The position numbers were made by a program, and so were the translations under genes. A stretch of 64,000 nt of DNA, taken from the NCBI GenBank assembly GCA_000196815.1, contig FP929003.1, positions 1,945,501 through 2,009,500 of the forward strand, given 5' to 3'. Source of the DNA: Nitrospira defluvii. Its GTDB lineage: Bacteria > Nitrospirota > Nitrospiria > Nitrospirales > Nitrospiraceae. Position 1 is the first letter of the stretch; each line of letters begins with the position of its first letter. Positions 40,369-49,416 of this stretch are shown in pieces. The notes beneath the pieces were generated by a model. That model ran no database searches. It was not told the origin of the DNA and was given only the letters and a program-made list of their open reading frames with translations.

Positions 40369-42483
40369 ATGGCCACCAAGACATCATCGCCACGTGCTCG
40401 GTCCTCCGCTCCTGCGCCCCAGTCCGAAACCACCGTGTCTGAATCGGTCGCGTCACGAAAAAAACCCACCTCCCGAGAAGAATCATCCACTGCGGTGACC
40501 GCGGTCGAAATGGGGGCGCGGCAGCGGGAAATTTCCGTTTCCGAATTTTTCACGAAGAACCGGCATCTCCTGGGTTTCGACAATCCCCGCAAAGCGTTGC
40601 TGACCTGCGTGAAAGAAGCCGTCGATAACTCGCTGGATGCGTGCGAAGAAGCAGGCATTCTGCCCGAGGTGACGGTGAGGCTTGAAACGGTCGCGAACGG
40701 GCAGGCGCCGGTCGCGCCCAGTCAGGCGACTCGTTTCCGGATCACGGTGACCGATAACGGGCCGGGTATCGTGCGTCAGCAGATCCCCCGTGTGTTCGCC
40801 AAATTGCTGTATGGTTCGAAATTCCACCGCATGCGGATGAGCCGGGGACAACAGGGCATCGGCATTTCAGCGGCCGGCATGTATGGGCAATTGACGACCG
40901 GGAAGCCGGTCAAGGTGATTTCCCGCACGGGGCCTCGCGCGGCGGCGCACTACTTCGAAGTGCAAATCGACACCAAGAAGAACGAGCCGTTGGTACATGA
41001 GAATAAGCAGATCGACTGGGCTCAGCCGCAAGGCACTGAAGTGGCGCTTGAGGTCGAAGGGCGCTACCAGAAGGGCCGCGCGTCCGTCGATGAGTGGCTG
41101 GAGCAGACGTCGATCGCGAACCCGCACGTGCGGCTGGTCTATCACACGCCGGAAGGGGAGACGAAAGAGTATCCCCGGACCTACCACGAACTGCCGCCTT
41201 CACCGAAAGAAATCAAGCCGCATCCCTATGGCATCGAGTTCGGGGCCTTGCTCAAGATGCTGCAGGATACGAAGAGCCATACGGTAGCCGGTTTCCTGGC
41301 GAGCGACTTCTGCCGGGTTTCGCCCGCATTAGCCGAGGAGATCTGCAAGGCGGCGAAAGTGTCGCCCGCCACCAAGCCTCGCGATGTGAAGCATCAAGCG
41401 GCCGAAACGCTCTACAAGACGATTCAGACCACCAAGATCATGGCGCCGCCGACGAACTGCATCTCGCCGATCGGGGAGAAGGCGATCCTCTCGGGTCTCT
41501 ATAAACAAATCAAAGGTGAGTTTTATACGGCCGTGAGTCGACCACCGGCCGTCTATCGCGGCTACCCCTTTATCATTGAGGCAGGGCTCGCCTTCGGGAA
41601 AGGTCCGGAAGAAGCCGCCAAGCCGCAGCAGGCCTCCGTGCCGCTGGCCGAAGGTGAAGACCAGGGAAACGATACCGAGCAGGCGCGGGTGATCCGGTAT
41701 GCGAACCGGGTGCCGCTGCTCTATCAACAATCGGCTTGCGCCACGTTCAAGGCTGTGCTCAGCACCACCTGGCGAAACTATGGGGTCTCGCAGTCGCGTG
41801 GCGCGCTGCCTGCCGGCCCCATGGTGATTTTTGTGCACATGGCATCCGTGTGGGTGCCGTTCACCAGCGAGTCGAAAGAAGCGATTGCCGACTACGACGA
41901 AATTCAGAAGGAAATTACTCTCGCGTTACGTGAGGCCGGACGGCGGTTGGGGATTTTTCTGCGAAGAAGAGAGCGGGCTGCCAGTGAGTTCCGCCGTCGC
42001 AATATCTTCGATCTCTATATCGAGGAGGTGGTGGCCGCTTGCAATCGCCTGAAAGGCGGAAACCTTCCCACGGAGAAATTGAAAGAGCAGTTGCACAAGA
42101 TCGCCAGTTCACGGACGGGAGGCCTGAAGACCGATGAGGCTCTGGGAAAAACCGGCGCGGGACCGGAAGGGCTGCCGCATTCCATCATCGTGACCGCCGA
42201 GGGGATCGAGGGAGAGACCGAGATTGCTCAGCAAACGCCTGGATCGCCTGTGGTTTCCGTCAATACGGCGGAGGCTGAGCCGATCGTCAGGCCGGAATCC
42301 ACGGTGAAAACGAAGCGCGGCTCGAAAGAGAAATCGAACGTCGGGAAGGGCAGGTCTGTCGGGGCAACGAAGGCGAAAGCCGGACAGCAAGCTCTGTTTG
42401 GCGATGAGCCGTCGTCAAAGAAGCAGGCGGCACCGCTCAAGAAAAAGCCCGCGCGGACAACCGCCACCCGGAAAAGGACATAG
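40369..42483 (+). CDS. top6B: DNA topoisomerase VI subunit B
   Basis: The 704-residue product is the ATPase subunit of a type IIB topoisomerase. The GHKL fold is visible: REISVSEFFTKNRHLLGFDN, KEAVDNSLDACEEAGILPEV (N box), VTDNGPGIV (G1 box) and SRGQQGIGISAAGMYGQLTT (G2 box). The transducer domain follows and includes the switch Lys region near SQSRGALPAGP. Residues 1-40 and the last 130 are Lys/Thr/Ala-rich extensions beyond the archaeal core. It pairs with the A subunit 8 bases downstream. Confidence 0.95.
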   Translation: MATKTSSPRARSSAPAPQSETTVSESVASRKKPTSREESSTAVTAVEMGARQREISVSEFFTKNRHLLGFDNPRKALLTCVKEAVDNSLDACEEAGILPEVTVRLETVANGQAPVAPSQATRFRITVTDNGPGIVRQQIPRVFAKLLYGSKFHRMRMSRGQQGIGISAAGMYGQLTTGKPVKVISRTGPRAAAHYFEVQIDTKKNEPLVHENKQIDWAQPQGTEVALEVEGRYQKGRASVDEWLEQTSIANPHVRLVYHTPEGETKEYPRTYHELPPSPKEIKPHPYGIEFGALLKMLQDTKSHTVAGFLASDFCRVSPALAEEICKAAKVSPATKPRDVKHQAAETLYKTIQTTKIMAPPTNCISPIGEKAILSGLYKQIKGEFYTAVSRPPAVYRGYPFIIEAGLAFGKGPEEAAKPQQASVPLAEGEDQGNDTEQARVIRYANRVPLLYQQSACATFKAVLSTTWRNYGVSQSRGALPAGPMVIFVHMASVWVPFTSESKEAIADYDEIQKEITLALREAGRRLGIFLRRRERAASEFRRRNIFDLYIEEVVAACNRLKGGNLPTEKLKEQLHKIASSRTGGLKTDEALGKTGAGPEGLPHSIIVTAEGIEGETEIAQQTPGSPVVSVNTAEAEPIVRPESTVKTKRGSKEKSNVGKGRSVGATKAKAGQQALFGDEPSSKKQAAPLKKKPARTTATRKRT

Positions 42484-42491
42484 GACAGGGT

Positions 42492-43598
42492 ATGGCACAG
42501 GCAAAGACAAAGAAGACCGGGGCCGTGGGGAAAAAGCTCGTCGGGATGGCCGATGTGGTCATTACGGCGGCGCAACGGGCCAAAGACCCGACGTTTGAGA
42601 TTCCGATCCGCGCGTTGTCGAATGTGTCGTTCAATCCCCGCAGGGGGCTGATCGAGATGGGCGAGAAGAAGCAATCCCGGTCGTTTTTTAACGTCGGGAT
42701 GGCAAAGAAATTCATGCAGACGATGCTGGTGGCCGATGCGCTGGCGGAGTTGCAGCAAGCCGATCTGACCACCTCGTTGAGGGAAATCTATTATCGGACT
42801 AAACACACGATTCAGGATTCGCACGAGAACACGTTCGATACGCAGGATGAGTCCGATCCGATCATCGAGGATCTGGAAGTCTCGCTCATTGCCCTGCGGG
42901 AAGAACTCCATGTGCGGGCGGAAAACAGCGGCAGCATCGTCGGGCCGGTGGTCTTCGGCGATGACGGCGACCGGGTGGATTGTGCCAAGCTGGGCAAGGG
43001 GGGCTATTCCGTGCCCTCGATCGTCGAACCGGAATATCTCGAGATCCGGCGCTGCACGGCCGATTTTCTCCTGCTGGTCGAAAAAGGCACGCAGTGGAAC
43101 CGACTCTCGGAAGATAAGTTCTGGCGGCGATACAACTGTGTGCTGCTGACGGGAAACGGGCAACCGCCGCGCGGTGTGCGACGGCTGGCGCGCCGACTGC
43201 ACGAGGAGCACAAGCTGCCCGTGTATGTGCTGGTCGACAACGATCCCTGGGGGTATTATATTTATTCGGTCGTGAAACAGGGCTCGATCAACCTTGCATT
43301 CGAGAGCCAGCGTATGGCGATTCCGAAAGCGAAATTCATCGGGCTTTCCAGCGCCGATCCCGAGCGGTATGAGTTGCCGCGCAATGTCGGCATCAAGCTC
43401 AACGAAAAAGACATTACCCGCGCGAAGGAGCTACTGAACTATCAGTGGTTCCAGAAGCCGGCCTGGCAACAGGAAATCAAACGAATGCTCACAAGCGGGC
43501 TGAAATACGAACTGGACGCGCTTGCGAACAAGGACTTTCAATACCTGACTAAGAAGTACCTTCCGCGTAAGTTGAAAGAAAAAGACTGGTTGGATTAA
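42492..43598 (+). CDS. top6A: DNA topoisomerase VI subunit A (Spo11-like)
   Basis: The 368-residue product carries the catalytic Tyr of the winged-helix domain in TSLREIYYRTKHT (second Tyr, about residue 101). The Toprim domain is marked by Glu in SIVGPVVFGDDGD and by VYVLVDNDPWGYYIYSVVKQ, whose acidic residues bind magnesium. It makes two-base-staggered double-strand breaks linked to the 5' ends. With subunit B it forms the A2B2 enzyme that relaxes and decatenates DNA. The gene order B then A is the usual one. Confidence 0.95.
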   Translation: MAQAKTKKTGAVGKKLVGMADVVITAAQRAKDPTFEIPIRALSNVSFNPRRGLIEMGEKKQSRSFFNVGMAKKFMQTMLVADALAELQQADLTTSLREIYYRTKHTIQDSHENTFDTQDESDPIIEDLEVSLIALREELHVRAENSGSIVGPVVFGDDGDRVDCAKLGKGGYSVPSIVEPEYLEIRRCTADFLLLVEKGTQWNRLSEDKFWRRYNCVLLTGNGQPPRGVRRLARRLHEEHKLPVYVLVDNDPWGYYIYSVVKQGSINLAFESQRMAIPKAKFIGLSSADPERYELPRNVGIKLNEKDITRAKELLNYQWFQKPAWQQEIKRMLTSGLKYELDALANKDFQYLTKKYLPRKLKEKDWLD

Positions 43599-43670
43599 CG
43601 GCCGAACCTGGTGTTTCTTCCGAGAGGGCCACGCGTCGAACGAGCCTCATGACGCTCCTGGAGTCACGAT

Positions 43671-43976
43671 ATGAATATGCTGATGTTGGCCTTCCGGTCC
43701 TCGTTGAAGGAACGGGTGCATGTGTTACTCGAAGAGTGCGATGTTCGGGCCTACACCGAAATGCCTGAGACGACCGGAGCCGGACAGACGGGACCCGCTG
43801 ACAGTGTCTCCTTCTATCCGGGCGTCAACAATGTGATTATGGTCGCCGTGGACGATGCGCATGCGGAGCGTGTTGAACAAGCCGTGAAGGCGTGGCGTGA
43901 TGAGGTGCTCCAACGTCCCGCTGGGCAGAAGCCCTCCATTACGGTATTCAGCTGGCCGTGCAGGCAGCTGGTATAG
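43671..43976 (+). CDS. PII-like small protein
   Basis: The 101-residue product has the beta-alpha-beta layout of small PII/CutA-like trimeric proteins. Features are MLMLAFRSSLKERVHVLLEE, a loop rich in Gly and Thr (TTGAGQTG) where PII proteins bind nucleotides or metals, and NNVIMVAVDDAHAERVEQAV. It lacks the PII T-loop Tyr motif, so nitrogen signalling is not supported. It follows topoisomerase VI A by 72 bases but has its own ribosome-binding region. Confidence 0.6.
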   Translation: MNMLMLAFRSSLKERVHVLLEECDVRAYTEMPETTGAGQTGPADSVSFYPGVNNVIMVAVDDAHAERVEQAVKAWRDEVLQRPAGQKPSITVFSWPCRQLV

Positions 43977-43995
43977 TCGAAGAAACGGAGTCCCT

Positions 43996-44418
43996 GTGAG
44001 TCGGCGTGGCAGGTCGTATCCGGGGCCGGTGCACGTGGAGAGCTGTGCCCTTGCCCTCAGTGTGGCCATCATGCTGGCCCCTTCATTCGTAACGGCTCAG
44101 ACGTCGCCACCGACTTCGACCCCGCAGAATCAGCCCGGACAAAATCTGCAATCCCCGGGAACCCTTCCGCTCCAGAATCCTCTCGCACAGCAGTCGTCGA
44201 TTACGGCTACGGCCTCCGGCGCCAGCGCGCCGCAAAGTAACACCATTCCCTCCAGTCAGGGGAAGTCGTTCGGCACGATCGGCAAGGGGCTGCCCGGCAT
44301 GACGGGTGGACCGGCGCTCACCGCGCCGATGGGGTCGCAAGATCCGTCCTCGCGCTACATGCGGCCTCTCGTGATTCCACCGCTCTTCTGCGACCCCTCT
44401 ATTAATATTCCCTGCTAG
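43996..44418 (+). CDS. Exported low-complexity protein
   Basis: A GTG at 43996 after AACGGAG gives a 140-residue product with a signal peptide (ALALSVAIMLAPSFVTAQ). The mature part is rich in Ser, Thr, Gln, Pro and Asn and ends IPPLFCDPSINIPC with two Cys. Composition resembles the protein encoded at 30523-30921. No family was recognised. Longer starts in this frame overlap the previous gene. Confidence 0.6.
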   Translation: MSRRGRSYPGPVHVESCALALSVAIMLAPSFVTAQTSPPTSTPQNQPGQNLQSPGTLPLQNPLAQQSSITATASGASAPQSNTIPSSQGKSFGTIGKGLPGMTGGPALTAPMGSQDPSSRYMRPLVIPPLFCDPSINIPC

Positions 44419-44476
44419 CGAACCCTTGCAGACCGGCAGTCTTTGGCCGGCGCACGTAGCTGTGTGATGGCTGGTT

Positions 44477-44908
44477 TTAGGAACTGCGTTTCGAGGCAGA
44501 GGGCTCGATGCGTATGCTCCCGGTGGGAGTCATGGCGCCTTGAGGATTGTCGGCTTCGAGCCAGACGTTGAAGCGAACGGTCGTGGGTTTGGAGAAGCAG
44601 AGGCTCACATACTGCATCGGAGCGATCGTCACGGTATCCTGTAACATTCCGAGCGCTGAAAATCCCTTGTCGCAGGCGATCAACTCGGGGTTCGTTTCTT
44701 CGAGCATCCGTAGCCGGACGGCGTGGGAGTTCAGATTCTGCCATCGGATTTCATCGCCGACTTGCACGATCAAGTGACGAGGCGCGACCTCCGCGCGGAT
44801 ATTGAAATATCGGACCGCACCGGTAAGGCGCGGGCCGGATGGGGTGCTGCAACCGGCCTCGACGACGAGCAGGCCGAGCAAAATGAGAAGCGACAGCGTT
44901 CGACGCAT
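44477..44908 (-). CDS. Cupredoxin-like lipoprotein
   Basis: The 143-residue product has a lipoprotein signal ending VVEAGCST. The mature part follows the plastocyanin-type pattern: FNIRAEVAPRHLIVQVGDEI, then RWQNLNSHAVRLRML with a His, then QYVSLCFSKPTTVRFNV. The usual Cys-x-x-x-His-type copper cluster is not clear, so it may be a structural relative that does not bind copper. It stands alone. Confidence 0.65.
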   Translation of the reverse strand: MRRTLSLLILLGLLVVEAGCSTPSGPRLTGAVRYFNIRAEVAPRHLIVQVGDEIRWQNLNSHAVRLRMLEETNPELIACDKGFSALGMLQDTVTIAPMQYVSLCFSKPTTVRFNVWLEADNPQGAMTPTGSIRIEPSASKRSS

Positions 44909-45049
44909 GCGCGATACTACAGAACTATGCCGCGTGTTGGCTACTAGGATTGTTACCAGGTGGGGCGACGAGCAGAAACCTTGTCAACGTGGTTGTGGCA
45001 GAGCCGTTGTCAGGGAGAGCGTCGCGTTCACTGTTTCAAGAGGTCGCGC

Positions 45050-45196
45050 ATGAGTCTGACCTTCGACGAGGCCCGCCACTTTCTCTCCCGCACGGCGTTC
45101 GGTGGAACGCCTGAAGAAATCCGGCGTGTGATGCCGCTGGATCGCGTCGCTGCAGTGGAGCAGGCGTTGGCGATCAGTGATTCCGAGACACGATCA
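45050..45196 (+). pseudogene. Truncated DUF1800 gene, N-terminal remnant
   Basis: An ATG at 45050 opens SLTFDEARHFLSRTAFGGTP, the typical start of DUF1800 proteins (large, exported, usually 400-600 residues and followed by a DUF1501 gene). After about 44 residues the reading frame runs into AT-rich sequence and stops at 45229. The break near 45197-45205 coincides with a sharp fall in GC content and the 3' end of an opposing DMP19-like gene. The rest of the DUF1800 gene is absent here. Confidence 0.7.
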
Positions 45197-45607
45197 CTAG
45201 ATGCCTCTAGCAAGATATGCATTGACTAGGTCCGCTAAGGGTTCTGCATATCTATAAAATTCTTCATCCAGCGGATCAAGCCCCTCAACTCCATCGCCGA
45301 CAAAAGCTGATTCATAATCGCTGGCATCAGCTGGGTAACCACTGGGAAAACCTATTGCTACCGCACGCCTCAGTAAGTTACAGGTTTTGGTAGCGCCAAT
45401 GTCAGTAAGGGCCTGAATTGTCTCGCGCACGTATTCGCCTGTGGGATTCGTGAAAAACTGATCGAAACCACCGTTATTTACTTCTGCCTCAAATTGATGA
45501 ATGCAGTAAGCCACTTGAACGTGTGGCTCTAAACGTGCGAACTCTGCCTTATTTGAAAGTACTAAGTAATCGAAATCTTCTGGATAGCTCATAGTGGTAT
45601 CTCGCAA
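45197..45607 (-). CDS. DMP19/DUF4375-like protein in an AT-rich islet
   Basis: The 136-residue product resembles the DMP19 family (DUF4375): VAYCIHQFEAEVNNGGFDQF and FTNPTGEYVRETIQALTDIG are its most typical parts. It may start at the Met six codons in (MSYPEDFDYLVL). Some DMP19 proteins mimic DNA and bind repressors, while others are orphan immunity-like proteins, so the role here is open. Codon and base use are clearly AT-richer than those of its neighbours, which points to horizontal transfer. Confidence 0.78.
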   Translation of the reverse strand: MRDTTMSYPEDFDYLVLSNKAEFARLEPHVQVAYCIHQFEAEVNNGGFDQFFTNPTGEYVRETIQALTDIGATKTCNLLRRAVAIGFPSGYPADASDYESAFVGDGVEGLDPLDEEFYRYAEPLADLVNAYLARGI

Positions 45608-45773
45608 TGGTTCAGGATATTTATTCGAGGCAGGATGGGGGGAAACTTAACTGCCTGATAAATCATAAACTGCGTGCTAAATTTGTATTAGAAATTTTTA
45701 CAAACTGCTCATATTGGTTCGAATTAAACGGGGAAATCTTTGCAAAATCAAGCCACTGCTAATTCTACTCTGA

Positions 45774-46061
45774 TCGTCGAATAAGGCTCCGACAACGCTG
45801 CCTGCCTGGATCCATCGTATTCCTCCGTTGCCGAAGGTGCGCAAGCATTGGAGCGCTGCGCAGAGGAAGATGTCCCGCGAGGCTCTGCGTGTGGTGGAGG
45901 GACATCCGCTGTCGGCGCGATTCACAGCTGAGGGGATTGTTCTGGGCAAAGGCGATAGCGGTCCGTTGAGTGGAGGGAAGGCACGCACCATTGCTCTGCA
46001 CGATCCGGATTGCCTGCAATTCGGAACCGGGCGCTATCCGGCGCTCGACTGTCTTACCTAG
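45774..46061 (+). other. Open frame of unknown origin right of the AT-rich islet
   Basis: The frame is open from 45774 (after a TGA at 45771) to a TAG at 46059 and codes about 95 residues, including SREALRVVEGHPLSARFTAE and GSGPLSGG-like turns, ending ALDCLT. It has no good start codon or ribosome-binding site; a TTG at 45828 is the first candidate. GC content is back to the chromosomal level. It may be the 3' remnant of a gene cut by the islet insertion. Family not recognised. Confidence 0.35.
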
Positions 46062-46128
46062 TGAGTCGAGACTTGATTTTACCGGCTGTTCTTCCTATTC
46101 TGCTGCCGTCTGAAAGGAAGGTGAAGGC

Positions 46129-46494
46129 ATGAGAAGGTATCCATCGCGACGCATGGCGGGGGGTGTAGTGTTTCTGCTGGTCGTCCTGTTGATCAGTGCG
46201 GCTGCGCCGGCTTGGGCAGAGGAAGCTGGAATGGAAAACATTCCCGCGCTCACCCCGATACCGGAGAGTCGTGGCGGCGTCCTTCAGCAGACCCAGGCTC
46301 CGGTGGCGCCGTCATTGCCGCTGCTGTTCGCCGAAGGCTCGAATTCCTGCGAGATCGTGTCCTGCGGCATGGGGATCAAGCAGACCTGCCAGATCACCTG
46401 TCCGGCCGACAAGACGCCCAAGTGCAGTTGTGACTGCGAGCGGAGCATCGGCCCGATGTGTATGGACTACAAGGCAAACTGTCGCTGCGAATAG
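46129..46494 (+). CDS. Small exported Cys-rich protein
   Basis: The 121-residue product starts after GGAAGGTGAAGGC. A signal peptide (GVVFLLVVLLISAAAPAWA) is followed by a Pro-rich linker and a C-terminal Cys cluster of about 50 residues, with 11 Cys in runs such as CEIVSCGMGIKQTCQITC and KCSCDCER. The spacing suggests a disulfide-bonded knot or a metal site in the periplasm. Family not recognised. Confidence 0.72.
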   Translation: MRRYPSRRMAGGVVFLLVVLLISAAAPAWAEEAGMENIPALTPIPESRGGVLQQTQAPVAPSLPLLFAEGSNSCEIVSCGMGIKQTCQITCPADKTPKCSCDCERSIGPMCMDYKANCRCE

Positions 46495-46510
46495 CGTGTG
46501 ACCGGCCGGG

Positions 46511-46711
46511 TCACTCGTTGTCCGGCGAAGACGATTCCGATCCGCCCACCGTCAGGCTCGGTCCTGCGACTCGGTACTGCTCTCCTGCCCAAGCCCCCAA
46601 GTCGATCGTTTGACAACGTTCCGAACAAAACGGCCGCCAGGGATTGTCCTGCCATGTAGTGGGCTGGTGGCATTCCGGACAGCGGCTGATGCGCAACGGA
46701 GCAGGGGACAA
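46511..46711 (-). CDS. yacG: YacG-type zinc-ribbon protein (DNA gyrase inhibitor family)
   Basis: The 66-residue product has the YacG Cys4 zinc site in CPECHQPTTWQDNPWRPFC then SERC, followed by the family-typical DLGAWAGEQYRVAG. YacG binds GyrB and inhibits gyrase in E. coli. The start is a TTG at 46711 with AAGGT upstream. It begins 5 bases after the NlpC/P60-like gene stop and is probably its downstream operon partner. Confidence 0.9.
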   Translation of the reverse strand: MSPAPLRISRCPECHQPTTWQDNPWRPFCSERCQTIDLGAWAGEQYRVAGPSLTVGGSESSSPDNE

Positions 46712-46716
46712 GGTGG

Positions 46717-47415
46717 TTACCTTCTGTCTGGTGATGAGGCTGACTCTACCACCCTCGTGCCGAAGGCGGCAAATAACTCCCCGGTCAGGTAGGGCGTCTG
46801 TTCGCCATCCCGCCAGTGTTTCCGGCGCATGTAGTCATTGAGCAAGCGGCCGTCGGCGGTGCGGTGAATATGAGGGTAGGCCACGTTCATCCGGTATCGC
46901 TCGATCGCTCCGGCCACGCGGCTGATAAAGACAATCGTGCCGTTGCTCTCCACCCGCTCTACGATTCCCACATGGGTCAGGGGATCGTTGACGAGGCCGT
47001 CTCCGTTGTAGTCCCAGGTATTGTCGAAGAACACCAGATCGCCGGCTTGCACGACCGGACCGCGGTGGAGCTGTCCGTGTTTGCGCAGATGGTTGTAGAT
47101 CAACCCCACGCCGTTGGCCATCCCGTCGCCGCTTCCTCCTTCAAACAGATCGATCCCGTGGGCGAGGTAGATGGCTCGGGTCACTCCGGCACAATCGTAA
47201 GAGATGCGGCGGCCCTGGCTCTCGATGGTTCTCGCGCCGACCAGGTTGACGGCCGTTTGGACGATCGCCTGTTTGCGAGAATCGGGTTGGGTCGTGCGGC
47301 AGCAGTCAGAAATCGGGGTGACCGCCTGACGGAGACCCTGGGATGCCGGTGCGGCGCAGGCGCTCAGGGCGGCGCCGACAAGCAGGGTGCACAGACTGTG
47401 AGAGAATCCGGGCAT
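46717..47415 (-). CDS. NlpC/P60-like lipoprotein
   Basis: The 232-residue product has a lipoprotein signal ending ALSACAAP. The core resembles an NlpC/P60-type papain fold: the nucleophile Cys in RISYDCAGVTRAIYLAHG, GDLVFFDNTWDYNGDG, and the catalytic His in PLTHVGIVERVE. Such enzymes usually cut peptide stems in peptidoglycan. A loop between the Cys and the GDLVFF segment is longer than in standard members. It is encoded just before yacG. Confidence 0.78.
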   Translation of the reverse strand: MPGFSHSLCTLLVGAALSACAAPASQGLRQAVTPISDCCRTTQPDSRKQAIVQTAVNLVGARTIESQGRRISYDCAGVTRAIYLAHGIDLFEGGSGDGMANGVGLIYNHLRKHGQLHRGPVVQAGDLVFFDNTWDYNGDGLVNDPLTHVGIVERVESNGTIVFISRVAGAIERYRMNVAYPHIHRTADGRLLNDYMRRKHWRDGEQTPYLTGELFAAFGTRVVESASSPDRR

Positions 47416-47525
47416 ACTGACTTAAGTATAGCTGGTCTTCGGAGGCATGGGATGCCGTAGTGCGTTGCTCGCGCTGGGATACTCAAAAGGTCGGTTGGTC
47501 GGCTCGTCGGCCGGATTCCATGATT

Positions 47526-47557
47526 CGCGAGATACGCTTCACGAACGACGCTTCACG
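47526..47557. repeat. Short intergenic repeat, copy C
   Basis: CGCGAGATACGCTTCACGAA continuing to CGACGCTTCACG shares its words with 15155-15180 and with 27610-27630 on the same strand. The region 47416-47607 carries no gene. Confidence 0.5.
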
Positions 47558-47607
47558 GATCTCACACAGGAAGCGACAACCGCCTTAGCCATCGGCTCGG
47601 CAGCCGG

Positions 47608-49260
47608 TCAGGCTCCGGCGCTGGAGAAGACCTGCTTGATCAACGCTTGCGCATCCTCCTGAATCCGCCTGAGATGGGCCTGGCCGTTGAAGCTTTCCGC
47701 ATACAGTTTATAGACGTCTTCCGTTCCGCTGGGGCGCGCGGCAAACCAACCGTTGGCCGTGGTCACTTTCAACCCTCCGATGGAGGCCTTATTCCCCGGC
47801 GCTTCCGTCAGCATGGCGGTAATCGGTTCTCCCGCGAGTTCCCGGCTCTGCACCTGCTGCGGAGAGAATTTCTGGAGCGCGGTCTTTTGCGCCCTGGTGG
47901 CCGGGGCATCGATCCGTTCGTAGACCGGCTCGCCGAGGCGGGTCGTCAAGTCTGCGTAGAGCTGCGCCGGATCTTTTCCGGTGACCGCCAGCATTTCCGC
48001 CGCGAGCAGATCCATAATGATACCGTCCTTATCCGTGACCCACGTGGTGCCGTTACGACGGAGAAATGCCGCGCCCGCACTTTCTTCACCGCCGAACCCC
48101 AACGAACCGTCGCGAAGACCTGCGACGAACCACTTGAAGCCGACCGGAACCTCCAGCAATTGACGGTGCAAACTGCCTGCGACCCGGTCGATCATGCTGC
48201 TGCTCACCACGGTCTTACCGATTCCTGCGCCGGCGCTCCAGCCGGGACGATGGGTAAACAGATACGAGATCGCGGCGGCGAGGTAGTGATTGGGGTTCAT
48301 CAAGCCGCCTTCGGGCGTCACAATGCCGTGGCGATCGGTATCGGTGTCGTTGCCGAAGGCAAGATCGAAGCGGTCTTTGAGTTTGATGAGCGAGGCCATG
48401 GCGTGGGGGGAAGAGCAGTCCATACGGATCTTGCCGTCCCAATCCAGCGTCATGAAACGAAAGGTCGGGTCGACCGACTCGTTGACGATGTGCAGGTCCA
48501 ATCCATACCGTTCTGCCAGTGGACGCCAGTAGGCCACGGCGGCGCCGCCCAACGGATCGACGCCCAGACGCAATTTCGCCGATTTGATGCGTTCGAGATC
48601 CACGACGTTGGCAAGATCTGTAAGATAGTGGCCCACGAAATCGTGTCGCGTGGTGGACGCGGCTTTCAACGCCTGGTCGTAAGGGACACGTTTGACGCCG
48701 TGTAGTTTGGCCGCCAGCAATGCATTGGCGCGGGTCTCAATCGCCTTCGTGACCTCCGTGTCGGCTGGACCGCCGTGCGGCGGGTTGTACTTGAAGCCGC
48801 CGTCCTCCGGAGGGTTGTGTGAAGGGGTGATGACGATGCCATCGGCAAGACCCGCCGCGCGGCCCTGATTCGTGGTCAGAATTGCGTGCGAGATGACCGG
48901 CGTGGGGGTATACCCCTCAGCCTGATCCATGCGGACCTGAATACCATTTGCGGCCAGCACCTCCAGTGCGCTGCGTTGAGCCGGTGCGGAGAGGGCGTGC
49001 GTATCCCTGCCGATGAACAGGGGGCCTGTCGTTCCGGCCTGAGTCCGGTATTCGCAAATAGCCTGGGTGATCGCAAGAATGTGGGCTTCATTGAAGGTGC
49101 AGCGAAGGGAAGAGCCGCGATGTCCGCTGGTGCCGAAACTCACCTGCTGCCGGAGATCGGAGGGGGCCGGTACTTCGCCATAATAGGCCTCTTCAAGTTT
49201 CTCGAGATTGACCAGTTGTTCCGGTTGTGCCGGCTGACCGGCACGAGGGTGGAGAGCCAT
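47608..49260 (-). CDS. pgm: Phosphoglucomutase, alpha-D-glucose-specific
   Basis: The 550-residue product is a bacterial Pgm of normal length. The phospho-serine loop is [11 protein letters not shown] (about residues 46-56). The metal-binding DTDTDRHG, the sugar-binding [12 protein letters not shown] and the phosphate-binding [16 protein letters not shown] follow in order. It interconverts glucose 1-phosphate and glucose 6-phosphate, linking glycogen, trehalose and cell-envelope sugars with central metabolism. It stands alone between intergenic regions. Confidence 0.96.
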   Translation of the reverse strand: MALHPRAGQPAQPEQLVNLEKLEEAYYGEVPAPSDLRQQVSFGTSGHRGSSLRCTFNEAHILAITQAICEYRTQAGTTGPLFIGRDTHALSAPAQRSALEVLAANGIQVRMDQAEGYTPTPVISHAILTTNQGRAAGLADGIVITPSHNPPEDGGFKYNPPHGGPADTEVTKAIETRANALLAAKLHGVKRVPYDQALKAASTTRHDFVGHYLTDLANVVDLERIKSAKLRLGVDPLGGAAVAYWRPLAERYGLDLHIVNESVDPTFRFMTLDWDGKIRMDCSSPHAMASLIKLKDRFDLAFGNDTDTDRHGIVTPEGGLMNPNHYLAAAISYLFTHRPGWSAGAGIGKTVVSSSMIDRVAGSLHRQLLEVPVGFKWFVAGLRDGSLGFGGEESAGAAFLRRNGTTWVTDKDGIIMDLLAAEMLAVTGKDPAQLYADLTTRLGEPVYERIDAPATRAQKTALQKFSPQQVQSRELAGEPITAMLTEAPGNKASIGGLKVTTANGWFAARPSGTEDVYKLYAESFNGQAHLRRIQEDAQALIKQVFSSAGA

Positions 49261-49416
49261 AGATTCCTCGGCAACCGATGATGGGTGGATGAGGCGGTTC
49301 AGAATGATGCCTCACTCAGTATATACGGCTCGATGAGCAATGTCAGGCATGCGTTTGCTTGCGTGGTCCTCCGCGCGGGTGTTAAGATCCGCTCACGTTA
49401 AGGAGAGGAATTGTCC

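Noticed and set aside
42228-43211. Minus-strand frame of 327 codons over topoisomerase VI
   Set aside because: It is antisense to two clearly recognised genes and has atypical composition.
47647-48705. Plus-strand frame of 352 codons antisense to pgm
   Set aside because: The pgm gene is unambiguous and the antisense frame has no family motif.
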